Shown here one piece after another: positions 10,101-18,208 of a stretch of 41,714 bases of DNA. The first letter of the stretch is position 1. Each line of letters opens with the position of its first letter. The notes below the pieces were generated by a model, which saw only the letters and a list, made by a program, of their open reading frames with translations, ran no database searches and was not told the DNA's origin. Source of the DNA: Opitutia bacterium (GTDB lineage Bacteria > Verrucomicrobiota > Verrucomicrobiia > Opitutales > Coraliomargaritaceae); NCBI GenBank assembly GCA_018663485.1, contig JABJQI010000180.1:1-41714 (forward strand). Direction: 5' to 3'. The translations under genes and the position numbers were made by a program.

Positions 10101-10857
10101 ACTTGAGATAAAACTGATGTGAGTCGTAGCGCATGCGCTTCTCGTCCTTGATTTTGGCGCCGGTTTGGATGCAGAGCAGTGCGTCGTGCGGCTCCCAGTC
10201 GGTACTGTTGACGTAGTGCACGTCATTGGTGGCTACGACCTTGAGATTAAATTCTTCGGCAATCTTCAACAAGCCTGGAATGATGCGGCGCTGTTCTTCA
10301 ATGCCGTGGTCCATAATCTCGATAATAAAGAATTCCTTGCCAAAAATATCAACAAACTGAGCGGCCGCATCCCGGGCGTTATCATATTCGTCCTTTAGTA
10401 GGAATTGGGGGATCACGCCTGCCAAGCAACCTGAGAATCCGATCAGGCCTTCACTGTGTAGTGCGAGGGTCTTCATGTCGGTGCGCGGGTTTCGGTAGAA
10501 ACCTTCGGTGTGCGCTTGCGAGACGATTTTGCAAAGATTTTGATAGCCTGTGAAATTACGCGCGAGCAAGCCCATGTGATGTGACTTTTGCTTGGCGCGC
10601 AATTCGTTGACTGTGGCGAGCTCTTGTTCGTAGATGAGATAGACTTCACAGCCGAGCAGAGGCTTAATGCCGTGCTTCTCGGCTTGCTTGAAAAAGCTGG
10701 TCAGCCCGTAGAGCACGCCGTGGTCGGTGATCGACAGCGCCTTCATTCCGAGCTCCGCCGCACGTGAGCAGAGTTTGTCCGTACGCGAGCAACCATCTAA
10801 CAGACTGTGGTCAGTGTGAACGTGAAGGTGGACGAATTCGCGGTCTTTTTCGGACAT
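7153..10857 (-). CDS. dnaE: DNA polymerase III subunit alpha (DnaE)
   Basis: This is the replicative polymerase catalytic subunit, 1234 residues. The N-terminal PHP domain (residues 8-215) begins HLHVHTDHSLLDG. The polymerase core contains SPPDFDVDF with the metal-binding Asp462 and Asp464, and a downstream KMDFLGLKTL segment carrying the third carboxylate. Helix-hairpin-helix, OB-fold and C-terminal regions follow. The size and order match DnaE1-type enzymes rather than PolC. The PHP metal ligands look complete (His12, His14, the DH of ITDHG, Glu71 of GCEVY, the NDVHYV segment), unlike E. coli DnaE where several are lost. The ATG at 10857 gives the usual start before the PHP strand. The gene is followed by the HAD gene on the same strand. 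Confidence 0.97.
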   Translation of the reverse strand: MSEKDREFVHLHVHTDHSLLDGCSRTDKLCSRAAELGMKALSITDHGVLYGLTSFFKQAEKHGIKPLLGCEVYLIYEQELATVNELRAKQKSHHMGLLARNFTGYQNLCKIVSQAHTEGFYRNPRTDMKTLALHSEGLIGFSGCLAGVIPQFLLKDEYDNARDAAAQFVDIFGKEFFIIEIMDHGIEEQRRIIPGLLKIAEEFNLKVVATNDVHYVNSTDWEPHDALLCIQTGAKIKDEKRMRYDSHQFYLKSRMEMELAFKEVPESITNTSAVAEMCEVKLPFGEDHYPIYERPIELDSGKDHENFDRVLHIYEVQKNTILIRDGHQPITLSEAERIKHKTNGLYLFELCKEGLQHRYGTDYDACRADWDNASAHDKRYCEQLEYELAIITGTGFVDYFLIVWDFIDWARKQDIPVGPGRGSGAGCIVAYVLKITDIDPLKFGLLFERMLNLERVSPPDFDVDFCMRRRDQVVNYVRDKYGKDRVANIITFGTFGAKMIVRDLARVNELEYAEANKIAKMIPDELNITLDDSVKKSPELATEIKHNPVAKIIIEQGRVIEGMIRNTGKHACGVIIADQDITNLVPVTLQEGDLTTQYPKGPSEDLGLLKMDFLGLKTLTVIDDAQTNVRTTRSMPEFNIETVPLDDQATFDLLNSGRTTAVFQLESGGMQQLCRQIGLSSFEEIIALIALYRPGPMQFIPQFIEGKKDPSTVQIPHPLLKELVEETYGVLVYQEQVMQSAQIIAGYTLGGADILRRAMGKKIKSVMDAQKQVFIDGARKTNKIDAKTATSIFALLEKFAQYGFNKSHSAAYAMLSYRTAYLKANYPVEFMAAVLTSEQGNSDKISNILAECNAMNVPVLSPDINHSGSDFTPIIEGDQGSIRFGMAAMKGVGEGASIVIINERDANGDYEDFTDFIIRSADKAVNRRVIEALIKTGGFDSFGEDRATLLDCLDSELAEAENTRRDREAGQSSLFDMMSEVDTANDSQHKSGPSRKTVPTMPMTEKLRYEKELLGFYISGHPMDAYAGLDTVIDTFAKPEDLVSFDDRTTYRLGGIISNLQIKYTRKDSRQMAVFNLATATHNYEMIMFPDPYEKNGARLEDGKLALIHGQISRRNGEMSLTAHEVFDLEQSIPRIIQRINFILHPHEKNATDFIDKFREMIDIEYGSTRVNLSFLIDDQIVETETAQSLTFTITGTNYKELRRHPALAGVRIQSIAVQAIDDRRPWERSKKKF

Positions 10858-10993
10858 GAGAGTGTAATACTGGCAAGCTGCCGCTAACTGTAAAAGTTAA
10901 AACGGAGAACTTATTCACAGAGAAGGAAGTGTGGCCGCTTTTTAGTGTTTTATTTCGATTAAAGTTGTAATGAATTTGAGTCTGAACTGATGC

Positions 10994-11695
10994 ATGAGAG
11001 AAATGAAGCCTTACAATCAAGTTCAATCGAATCAATGGGTTATCGCACAGCGTTGGTCACATGTGCAGTTCCTGAGTTTTCGTTGTGATTTTGGGGCGAT
11101 TAGGAATCAGCTTCCTTCTGGCCTGAATCTGGATTTGTTCGATGGCTCTGCGTGGTTGAGTATCGTGCCTTTCTACATGTCGCATATTCGCTTTCCGGTA
11201 ACGCCTGCGTTGCCTTTTATTTCCCTGTGGGAGCTTAATTTACGCACATATGTGACTTATCGAGGGCGGCCTGGTGTGCTATTTTTGACCTTGGATACCG
11301 ACAGTCGCTTGGGGCAGTGGATTGCAACGCGCGTCTTTCATTTACCGTATCGAGTGCGGAAGATGAAGGGATCCGTGCAAGCTGGGCGCTATTCGTTTGC
11401 TGCGCCCAATTCATTTTCGATGGAATCTGAAGTTGGCGCATCGATTGCGGCAGATGCCTTGGATCGCTGGCTGGTCGAGCGCTATCATTTATATACGACT
11501 GACGGCACGTCGCTTTATCGCGGCGATGTCGTGCATGAGCCCTGGCGATTGAGGCAAGTCGGTGAGCTGCGTTGGCAGGACCAATTGTCCCCTCAGTTTG
11601 GCTTCGACTCGGCGATCGATCTGCGGGCGCGATATGCTGAGCCAATCGATGTGCGGTTTAAGCCTTTTGTGAAACTACCTGAAATTAAACGATGA
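10994..11695 (+). CDS. DUF2071 (YqjF-like) family protein
   Basis: This 233-residue protein fits the DUF2071/YqjF family: an opening WSHVQFLSFRCDFGAIRNQL, the segment DGSAWLSIVPFYM, then LWELNLRTYVTYRGRPGVLF and a conserved Arg- and Tyr-rich middle. No catalytic function is established for the family. There is no signal peptide or membrane helix, so it should be cytosolic. Start candidates are the ATG at 10994 and the ATG at 11003; I kept the first. Its stop overlaps the next gene's start by four bases (ATGA), a sign of translational coupling to the hot-dog dehydratase that follows. The gene is divergent from dnaE. Confidence 0.8.
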   Translation: MREMKPYNQVQSNQWVIAQRWSHVQFLSFRCDFGAIRNQLPSGLNLDLFDGSAWLSIVPFYMSHIRFPVTPALPFISLWELNLRTYVTYRGRPGVLFLTLDTDSRLGQWIATRVFHLPYRVRKMKGSVQAGRYSFAAPNSFSMESEVGASIAADALDRWLVERYHLYTTDGTSLYRGDVVHEPWRLRQVGELRWQDQLSPQFGFDSAIDLRARYAEPIDVRFKPFVKLPEIKR

Positions 11696-12159
11696 TGAAT
11701 CGAGATGAAGTTAAGGTTCTGCTGCACCATCGTGAGCCCTATTTAATGGTCGATCGTATTGATGTGCTGACTGCCCACACTGTGACAGGGGTGAAGGTGC
11801 ATCGCGGCGATGAAGCGTATTTGGCTGGCCATTTTCCGGGTGCTCCAGTTGTGCCAGGGGCAATGTTGCAAGAGCTCTGCACGCAGTCCGCTGCTGCCTT
11901 AATTACTAAATACTATGCGCCAGTAGAGAACTACGATAGTGAGCAAACAAAAGGTCACGCATTAGGTGTGGTCAGCAAAGTCGCTTATGCTAAATATATG
12001 GGCATCGTGAAGCCAGGGCGCGAAGTGTTTGCTCAGGTCGATATCACCGAACGACTGGGCCCATTGTTTAAGTTTAAGGCTAGGGTGCTGCAAGATGGTC
12101 GTGTTAAGGCGAAGCTGATGTTTACTCTGATCAATCTAAGTGATGAGCATTTGTTATAA
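11692..12159 (+). CDS. FabZ-like 3-hydroxyacyl-ACP dehydratase (hot-dog fold)
   Basis: The 155-residue product has the FabZ/FabA-type signature GHFPGAPVVPGAMLQELCTQ. It holds the catalytic His in GHFPG and the catalytic Glu in the following helix (LQEL). The N-terminal HREPYLMVDRI strand is also typical of FabZ, which dehydrates beta-hydroxyacyl-ACP in fatty acid synthesis. No other fab gene is nearby, and the gene is coupled by an ATGA overlap to a DUF2071 gene. It may therefore be an accessory dehydratase for a different acyl chain rather than the housekeeping enzyme. That is inference. No transmembrane segment is present. Confidence 0.85.
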   Translation: MMNRDEVKVLLHHREPYLMVDRIDVLTAHTVTGVKVHRGDEAYLAGHFPGAPVVPGAMLQELCTQSAAALITKYYAPVENYDSEQTKGHALGVVSKVAYAKYMGIVKPGREVFAQVDITERLGPLFKFKARVLQDGRVKAKLMFTLINLSDEHLL

Positions 12160-12352
12160 AATCTGCACGCAGCCTGATTTAAATTGCTAGAATGATGCTG
12201 GTTTCGGTGCGTAGGTCGCTGCCGTTTTCCACACAGTTCTTTGCCAAAAAGTGCTTGGCGTCAGCAATCCATGTTGAGGCGCAACGCGTTAACCAGTGAA
12301 GTTACCTAGTGTGCAAAAAGTCACTCATTTGCGCTCCAGCGACGTATGCGAT
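12160..12352. other. Convergent intergenic spacer
   Basis: These 193 bases lie between the 3' ends of the FabZ-like gene and the lipoate-ligase-like gene. A weak inverted repeat (GCCA/TGGC around AAAAAGTGCT) is visible but has no T-run. I see no gene, clear terminator or repeat. Confidence 0.4.
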
Positions 12353-13069
12353 TCAGCGCCGATTAATCCACGCTTCACTTTCAAATCGTTCACGCTCTTG
12401 TTGAATGCGGGGCCTGTTGAACAAGGTGCGCAGGTCTTCGATGGTGCCGATAGGGGTCGTGAGTTGGTTGGCGAGGGCTTGTTGGAAGGCTTCGGCGAAG
12501 GTGTGGTAATCGAACTCGCAGGGCAGTGCGCCACGGTCTATTGAGCCTTGCAGAAGTAAGCCCTCGCGCGCGCGCTTCATCGCGGCTCCAGCGATTTTTA
12601 TGCCATCAGGGCGAGTTACGTCGTTTGCGGTGGGTTGTAGGAAGCACTGTTCGGGGGCGTCGAGCGCGGCAGGTGTTTTGTCGCATTGGCGTGGGCACGG
12701 TGCGAGTTCGGTGCGGATAGACTGAGCTTGGAACGCCAGCTGCATGCAGCGATGGATGGTGGCATAGAGTTCGGTGGCAGGTGCATGGGCCGCAGGCAAG
12801 TCGGTTTGCAGTGCGAGGGCATAGGTCCAGTCGTTGCGGTGATCGACGATGCCGCCGCCAGTGAGTCGTCGGCAGAGTTGCAGATCTTCGGGGAAGGCAG
12901 CCCTAACTTCGGCACTGTGTTGAGTGTAGCCAAAGGTGATGGCTGGCTCAGACCATCCGTAATGGCGAAATGCGGCAATACCGACTGGTAGGGTGTAGAG
13001 CAGCGAAGCGTCAATGGCCATGTTGGTCACGGCGTCGCCAAAGGCGTTAGGTAAAATAATAAGCGGCAC
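12353..13069 (-). CDS. Lipoate-protein ligase A-like protein (BPL/LPL catalytic domain)
   Basis: The 238-residue product carries the hallmarks of the biotin/lipoate ligase fold: RRLTGGG at 67-73 (lipoyl-adenylate loop) and the catalytic lysine region GIKIAGAAM with Lys158, followed by LLLQGSI. Family members attach lipoate or octanoate to E2 and GcvH proteins, and some are octanoyltransferases (LipM/LipL type). I cannot separate these from sequence alone. There is no C-terminal LplA accessory domain, which fits LipM-like or split ligases. The start is a GTG at 13069, only 12 bases after the stop of the reductase gene, so the two are likely one operon. The next internal ATG (residue 17) would cut into the first conserved strand. 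Confidence 0.78.
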   Translation of the reverse strand: MPLIILPNAFGDAVTNMAIDASLLYTLPVGIAAFRHYGWSEPAITFGYTQHSAEVRAAFPEDLQLCRRLTGGGIVDHRNDWTYALALQTDLPAAHAPATELYATIHRCMQLAFQAQSIRTELAPCPRQCDKTPAALDAPEQCFLQPTANDVTRPDGIKIAGAAMKRAREGLLLQGSIDRGALPCEFDYHTFAEAFQQALANQLTTPIGTIEDLRTLFNRPRIQQERERFESEAWINRR

Positions 13070-13081
13070 AGTTGGTAGGGG

Positions 13082-13996
13082 CTAGCAATCGGTCGAGCGC
13101 AGCGGCTCGACGAGGGTGAGTTCTTCGAGCTGCTCTTCGAAAGTAGTCGGCTTTGTTTTGAGCTTACTGACAATCGGATGTAGGTTGAAGGTCAGGTTGC
13201 TTGGGCGATTAGCGAACTCTGGATCATCGTATTTACAGACCGATTGCACGCTATTGAGCGGCAGGTCGAAATGCTGCAAGATGCGTTGCCCCATTTCGAA
13301 GCGGCTCATGGTTTCTGCGCCGGCCCAATGAAAAATGCCGTGTAGGTCGCGCCGCTCAGTGAGTTCAAGTAGCACTTCGGCGACGTTGGAGGCCGAGCAA
13401 GGTTGGCGAATTTCGTCACAGAAGAGCTTGGGCTGTTCGCCGCGTGCGACCGCGGCGAGGAGTTTTTCGTGTGCGCTGCGTTGGCCGTTGATACTATTGC
13501 CCATCAGGATGGGGATGCGCAGGACGACGGGGTCTTCTGGGTTGTGCTCAAGCACTTCACGTTCAGCCATTAGCTTTGTCTGCCCGTAGAGATTGGCTGG
13601 GCAGGGCATGTCGGTGGAGCGGTAGGGCTCGGCCGAGTGCCCATCGAATACCATGTCAGTCGAAATGTGGAGGAGACGGGCACCAAGGTGTGTTGATAGC
13701 TGCGAGAGGTGGCGCGGTAGGGCGACGTTGATCTTCTCGGCCAGTTTGGGGTCGGCATCGACGTCGATGGGCGAGGAGATTGCGGCGCAATTAACGATGG
13801 TGTCCGGCCAAAGTTCGAGAGCGAGAGCAGTGATTCTATCTAGCTGTTGTGCGTCAATTTGAATGCTTTGTTCAATGCCGCGCGCGACGGGCTTTGTGGT
13901 GTTATAAAGTGCAATGACTTTATGCCCGCGGCGGATGGCGGCTTCTGCGTAGGCATTTCCGAGCAGGCCTGAGGCTCCAGTAAGTAGAATTTTCAT
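13082..13996 (-). CDS. RmlD-like NAD(P)-dependent sugar reductase (extended SDR)
   Basis: This is an extended short-chain dehydrogenase with the nucleotide-binding motif TGASGLLG at residues 6-13, the strand STDMVFDG at 112-119 and the catalytic pair in YGQTK (Tyr137, Lys141). The arrangement matches the RmlD substrate-binding family (dTDP-4-dehydrorhamnose reductase and the related MAT2B-like proteins). The reading frame extends to a TTG 60 bases upstream, but the ATG at 13996 begins MKILLTGASG, the normal start of such proteins, giving 304 residues. RmlA, RmlB and RmlC are not nearby, so a role in dTDP-rhamnose synthesis is only possible. It is divergent from hisC and followed closely by the lipoate-ligase-like gene. 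Confidence 0.82.
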   Translation of the reverse strand: MKILLTGASGLLGNAYAEAAIRRGHKVIALYNTTKPVARGIEQSIQIDAQQLDRITALALELWPDTIVNCAAISSPIDVDADPKLAEKINVALPRHLSQLSTHLGARLLHISTDMVFDGHSAEPYRSTDMPCPANLYGQTKLMAEREVLEHNPEDPVVLRIPILMGNSINGQRSAHEKLLAAVARGEQPKLFCDEIRQPCSASNVAEVLLELTERRDLHGIFHWAGAETMSRFEMGQRILQHFDLPLNSVQSVCKYDDPEFANRPSNLTFNLHPIVSKLKTKPTTFEEQLEELTLVEPLRSTDC

Positions 13997-14064
13997 AAGT
14001 GTGGAATGCTGGTTTTTGTTGCAATTGGTCTCTGTCAAGGCAAGTTCAAAGCCCAATTATATAA

Positions 14065-15180
14065 ATGAAATACGCTGAACTCGCGAATGCCGGAGTGCAT
14101 ACACAGCCGGTCTATGAGCCCGGAAAACCAATCGAAACGGTCGCAAATGAATATGGGCTCGATCCTGCAAGCATTGCTAAGCTGGCCTCGAATGAGAATC
14201 CGTTTGGCCCTTCGCCTAAGGCAATAGCCGCTGGAGTAGAGGCGTTGAAAAGCTCGCACCTGTATCCGGATGGAGGATGTCAAGAGTTGCGACAAAAGAT
14301 CGCCGAGCAGCATGGTGTCTCAACAGAGTCGATTTTAGTCGGTAATGGCTCGAATGAAATTATCGAACTATTAGGGCATGCGTTCTTACGGCCAGGGCTG
14401 GAAGTGGTTGTGGGGGCGCAGGCCTTTATCGTCTACAAGTTGGTGACCGAGTTGTTTGGTGCGACCCCAGTTGAAGTGCCGATGGTAGACTTTGGCCACG
14501 ATTTGGACGCAATGTTGGCGGCAGTGACGGAGAGCACGCGACTGTTATTTGTGGCGAGTCCAAACAATCCGACTGGAGTGGCGAATGCGGCGGCTGATTT
14601 GTTGAAGTTGGCAGAAAGCCTACCAGAGCATGTGATCCTTTGTTTAGACGAGGCGTATGCAGAGTATTTAGACGAGGCGCCGGATTTGTCGGCGGCGATT
14701 CATACGGGGCGAAAAGTCGTGTGTATGCGTACGTTTTCGAAGATTTATGGGCTCGGTGGCTTGCGGGTTGGCTATGCGTATGGTGACCCAGAGTTGATCG
14801 CGCTGTTGCATCGAGTGCGTCAGCCATTTAATGTGAACGCGGTGGCGCAGGCGGCCGCGACTGCGGCACTGGATGATTTAGAGTTTGTTGCAATGTGCCG
14901 AACCGAGAACGAAATGGGGCGTCAGGTGCTCTGCGAGGGTCTTACGGCACTTGGCTTTAAGACGGTTGGCGGCGCGGCGAATTTTGTGCTGAGTCGGGTC
15001 GGCAGGGGCACGGTGGTGTTTGAAGCGCTGCAGCGACGCGGATTGATCGTGCGCCCTTTGGCGCCTTATGGAATGGCTGATTTTGTGCGCATCACGATTG
15101 GCCGGGCGGAGGAGAATGAACGACTACTCGGCGCTTTGCGTGAGTTAATTGAAAGTGGTGAGATCGAAAAAGTCCGATGA
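14065..15180 (+). CDS. hisC: Histidinol-phosphate aminotransferase
   Basis: This is a fold-type I PLP aminotransferase of 371 residues with the HisC pattern: SNENPFG at 42-48, SPNNPTG at 165-171, DEAYAEY at 195-201 and the PLP lysine Lys226 in TFSKIYGLGGLRVGY. HisC converts imidazole acetol phosphate and glutamate to histidinol phosphate; some homologues act on aromatic amino acid precursors. No other his gene is in the window, which is common where his genes are dispersed. The ATG at 14065 is 68 bases from the divergent reductase start. The stop overlaps the following membrane-protein gene by four bases (ATGA). Confidence 0.93.
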   Translation: MKYAELANAGVHTQPVYEPGKPIETVANEYGLDPASIAKLASNENPFGPSPKAIAAGVEALKSSHLYPDGGCQELRQKIAEQHGVSTESILVGNGSNEIIELLGHAFLRPGLEVVVGAQAFIVYKLVTELFGATPVEVPMVDFGHDLDAMLAAVTESTRLLFVASPNNPTGVANAAADLLKLAESLPEHVILCLDEAYAEYLDEAPDLSAAIHTGRKVVCMRTFSKIYGLGGLRVGYAYGDPELIALLHRVRQPFNVNAVAQAAATAALDDLEFVAMCRTENEMGRQVLCEGLTALGFKTVGGAANFVLSRVGRGTVVFEALQRRGLIVRPLAPYGMADFVRITIGRAEENERLLGALRELIESGEIEKVR

Positions 15181-16475
15181 GTGGGGCGTGGATTAACTTT
15201 CTCGTCTCATTGAGCGCGGTAGTGCTGATGTTAGTGCTGCATGCCTTTCTGGTGATGTGCGAAATCAGTTTGGTGAAGTTCCGCTACGGCGGAGGCAGTG
15301 TTCAAGCGCTGGAGCAATTAAAGCGCCGCCGTGGCATTGCTCGCCTGATGGACAAGAGCGATCAGACTGGGCGTGCGGTTCGTTTTAGTAAGACGCTTTG
15401 CACGGTCGCGGTGGGCTTATTGCTGATGCCGCTGGTGAGCGATTTTTTTGGCCTGTTCGAGTCGGCTCAGGTGCCAGAGCGCTGGTTGGTGGTGTTGTTG
15501 TCTTTTGTGTGTGCGACATCGGTGCATTTTCTGTTTGCTGAGATCTTTCCACGCGGGCTAGCGATGCGCGATCCGGTGAAAGCGATTCAATGCTCTTATC
15601 GGGTGTTGTGGGTCTTTCAGATCTTAACCTGCCCTGGAATGCTTTTTTTTCGTGGCCTGAAGCGAATTCTGTTTCGCCGCCTCGGTGTCGACGTCGATGA
15701 TGAGCTGAATCCTCTAGATTTGGACGTGCAAATTCGAGCGATGGGTGAGGACAGTCACGAGCTGTCGCCAGTGGTGCGGAAGATTGTGAACCGAGCCTTG
15801 CAGATGCAGGAGTTGGTCGTTCAAGACGTGTTGCTACCGCGTAGTCAGGTGGTCATTTGTGATCTAGAAGAAAACGTTCAGGCGAATCTTAAAGTGATGA
15901 AGGAGGCGGGGCATACGCGTTTCCCGTTGTGCCGAGGGAGCCTCGATGACTGTGTCGGGATCCTTCACATTAAAGACATGTTTCGCCTGAGTGGGGCACT
16001 AGCCGCGGATGATTTAGTAAAGCTGAAACGCAATGTTGCGACCTTTGAGTTGGAGACACCCTTAGAGACCGCTTTAGAACGCATGTTGCGAGCGAAGTTC
16101 CACATGGCGTTGGCTGTGGATGAATTCGGTGGCATCGTTGGCGTTGTCACCTTCGAGAGTATACTTGAAGAACTCGTGGGGGAGATCCAGGACGAATTCG
16201 ATAGCGAAGAGGACCAGATCCGCGCGATACGAGCGCCGCATACCTATCGCATTTCTGGGCTAACGCCTATTCATGATCTTGAGGAGGCACTCGGTATTGA
16301 GATCGAGAATGACGAGGTATCGACTTTCGGCGGGTTGATTACCGGCGAGATGGGGCGCATCCCTGCGCGTGGAGATACCTTGTCGCTTGCTGGAATGCGG
16401 ATTACAATTGATGAAGTCGACGAGCGTCGTGTGATTGCAGTTCGGGTGGTTTGTAATCAAAGCGCATCTTCGTAA
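15177..16475 (+). CDS. CNNM/CBS/CorC-domain membrane protein (HlyC/CorC family)
   Basis: The 432-residue product has the three-part HlyC/CorC layout. An N-terminal CNNM (DUF21) membrane domain with several helices spans about residues 1-160. A pair of CBS domains follows at about 205-325, including the segments LPRSQVVICDLEENV and LAVDEFGGIVGVVTFESILEELVGEI. A C-terminal CorC_HlyC domain lies at about 345-430 (ISGLTPIHDLEEALG, then FGGLITGEMGRIPARGD). Family members are linked to magnesium or cobalt efflux and magnesium homeostasis; the older hemolysin label is misleading. The ATG overlaps the hisC stop, so the two genes are translationally coupled although their functions look unrelated. Confidence 0.9.
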   Translation: MSGAWINFLVSLSAVVLMLVLHAFLVMCEISLVKFRYGGGSVQALEQLKRRRGIARLMDKSDQTGRAVRFSKTLCTVAVGLLLMPLVSDFFGLFESAQVPERWLVVLLSFVCATSVHFLFAEIFPRGLAMRDPVKAIQCSYRVLWVFQILTCPGMLFFRGLKRILFRRLGVDVDDELNPLDLDVQIRAMGEDSHELSPVVRKIVNRALQMQELVVQDVLLPRSQVVICDLEENVQANLKVMKEAGHTRFPLCRGSLDDCVGILHIKDMFRLSGALAADDLVKLKRNVATFELETPLETALERMLRAKFHMALAVDEFGGIVGVVTFESILEELVGEIQDEFDSEEDQIRAIRAPHTYRISGLTPIHDLEEALGIEIENDEVSTFGGLITGEMGRIPARGDTLSLAGMRITIDEVDERRVIAVRVVCNQSASS

Positions 16476-16504
16476 GTGCGTGCGGGGCTTTGCGCAAGCC
16501 GCTT

Positions 16505-18208
16505 CTAGGAGGCGTCCATCGTCTGTAGGCTTTGCGCCGCACTCTCGCGTAAGATTGCGCTGAGCTGGAGTAGTAAGCTCTCGCGGCTTGGAGTAAAAAT
16601 GAAGCGGTCGCTGCCAAGTTTAGTATAGGCATCGACGATTATCTCCATCTGTGGGCGACGCATTTGTAAAAGGCGAGTCAGCAGGTGATTGAGGTTTTCG
16701 GTGTTGCCTAGCTCTAGCTCGACTCTGATGAGTTCAGATAGAATCTTTTGATTCCCCGGTGTCCGTTGCATGGCTGTGTTCAGAATTTTCCGTGCTTGTG
16801 GGGTCCTATCTATGTTTAAAAAGCGACGAGCGACTGCGAGGTAAGTCTGTGGAGGGTTGTTGGCCTCGTCGATAAAGTGCTGTAGGTAAATTTCTCCCAA
16901 GTCTGGGCGGCTGGTCCCATAAGATGCAACGGCTCGCAGGCTGTTGAAGATGGCCCATCGTTGTGTCAGCCAGCTTGGACGTTCTTTGAGCAATTCTTCG
17001 GAGAAGCTGAGCGCGCCCTCGTAATCTTTGCTTACTAGATGGGATTCGATCAGCAGTAGCGCGAACGCATCCACGGCGAATTCGTTCTCCAGCGCTTCTT
17101 CGTAAGTGCGGCGGGCGAGATCGATGTTACCGGTGTCTGCAGCAAAGTTTGCGAGTGCTTGGAGCGCACTTTCATCGTCGCGGAATTGCTTCAGCATGCG
17201 TTGTGTTTCGCGTTGTTCGCGATCGAAATCTTCGGATTTGTTGTAAATGTAGAGCAATTCTAAGCGTGGAGCTGCGCTGAGTGGATCTTTGACATTACGG
17301 AGAATTGCATAGCGGCGTGCTGTATCGATCTCGCCTATTTCGCGATGATAGCGACTGAGCTGCATGAGGAGCGGCTCGGAATTTGGGAATCGACTCAGTG
17401 AATACTCCAACTTTGTGATCGCGGCGATTTGATTGCCGCGATCCCAACTGATTTGGGATGAAAGTAGCAGGCCTTCCAGAGACTCAACCAAGTTGTATGC
17501 GATGAGGTAGTCATCGGCTTGGTCGTAGTTGCCGCGTAAGTAGTTGGCATTGGCTGCGCCGAAAGCCAGAGTGCGATTGATGTCGGTTAGGTCAGGCTCT
17601 TCTGGGAGGTATTTATTGCTAAGCTCTTGAATTTGCTCATCCATCTGGTTGCGCAGTAACACGCGTAAGGTTTGCTTGAGATAATCGAGGTCTTCAATTC
17701 CTCCGCGTTCCAGACCTTTAACCATCAGATCCGCGGCCACGTCCGGGCGCTTAATTGCCAGCTCATAGAATTCTGCCAGAACCCGACGGCCTTCTAAATT
17801 TGAGGGAGAGCGAGTGACGCCGAGGCGCAAGAGGCGCAGGGCGTCGCGGTAGTTGCCCTTTTTTACTTCTTCAAGGCCCCGCTTGACGTGGTAGTTTCCC
17901 ATCTCTTCGCGGTGTTCTTGGATGCGAAAAGGCAGGCTAATCATGCCCGTAATGGTAACCTCATTAAACTCTTTTTTGTATTTAAAATAGCAGAAGAGAG
18001 CCCCTGCCGTTGCGATCCAACCGGCAATGAATAAAACCAATAGAGTCGAGAGTATGCGCCCCCAGCGCACCTCGATGTGTATACGACCATCGGCTCCTTT
18101 ACTTTGCGTGACAAACCCGAATAGAATCGGCTTTTCGCGATAAGCTTGGGTATGGGGCGATCTTCTATTTTTGTGACTCATTTCAATTGGGGTAAAAGTC
18201 ATATTCAT
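16505..18208 (-). CDS. Membrane-anchored TPR-repeat protein next to the EPS locus
   Basis: A short basic cytoplasmic lead is followed by one transmembrane helix (about residues 52-75, ILSTLLVLFIAGWIATAGAL). A long soluble domain of helical pairs comes next, with TPR-like patterns such as GLEEVKKGNYRDALRLLRLG and AINKLE-style spacing across roughly residues 105-560. The domain faces the periplasm if the helix is a signal anchor. TPR proteins commonly scaffold polysaccharide assembly machines. Its divergent position beside the barrel/Wza/Wzc genes suggests such a role, but this is inference. The frame reaches a TTG at 18238; ATG codons at 18208, 18202 and 18181 are all plausible, and I chose 18208. 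The start region is AT-rich without a ribosome-binding site. Confidence 0.75.
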   Translation of the reverse strand: MNMTFTPIEMSHKNRRSPHTQAYREKPILFGFVTQSKGADGRIHIEVRWGRILSTLLVLFIAGWIATAGALFCYFKYKKEFNEVTITGMISLPFRIQEHREEMGNYHVKRGLEEVKKGNYRDALRLLRLGVTRSPSNLEGRRVLAEFYELAIKRPDVAADLMVKGLERGGIEDLDYLKQTLRVLLRNQMDEQIQELSNKYLPEEPDLTDINRTLAFGAANANYLRGNYDQADDYLIAYNLVESLEGLLLSSQISWDRGNQIAAITKLEYSLSRFPNSEPLLMQLSRYHREIGEIDTARRYAILRNVKDPLSAAPRLELLYIYNKSEDFDREQRETQRMLKQFRDDESALQALANFAADTGNIDLARRTYEEALENEFAVDAFALLLIESHLVSKDYEGALSFSEELLKERPSWLTQRWAIFNSLRAVASYGTSRPDLGEIYLQHFIDEANNPPQTYLAVARRFLNIDRTPQARKILNTAMQRTPGNQKILSELIRVELELGNTENLNHLLTRLLQMRRPQMEIIVDAYTKLGSDRFIFTPSRESLLLQLSAILRESAAQSLQTMDAS

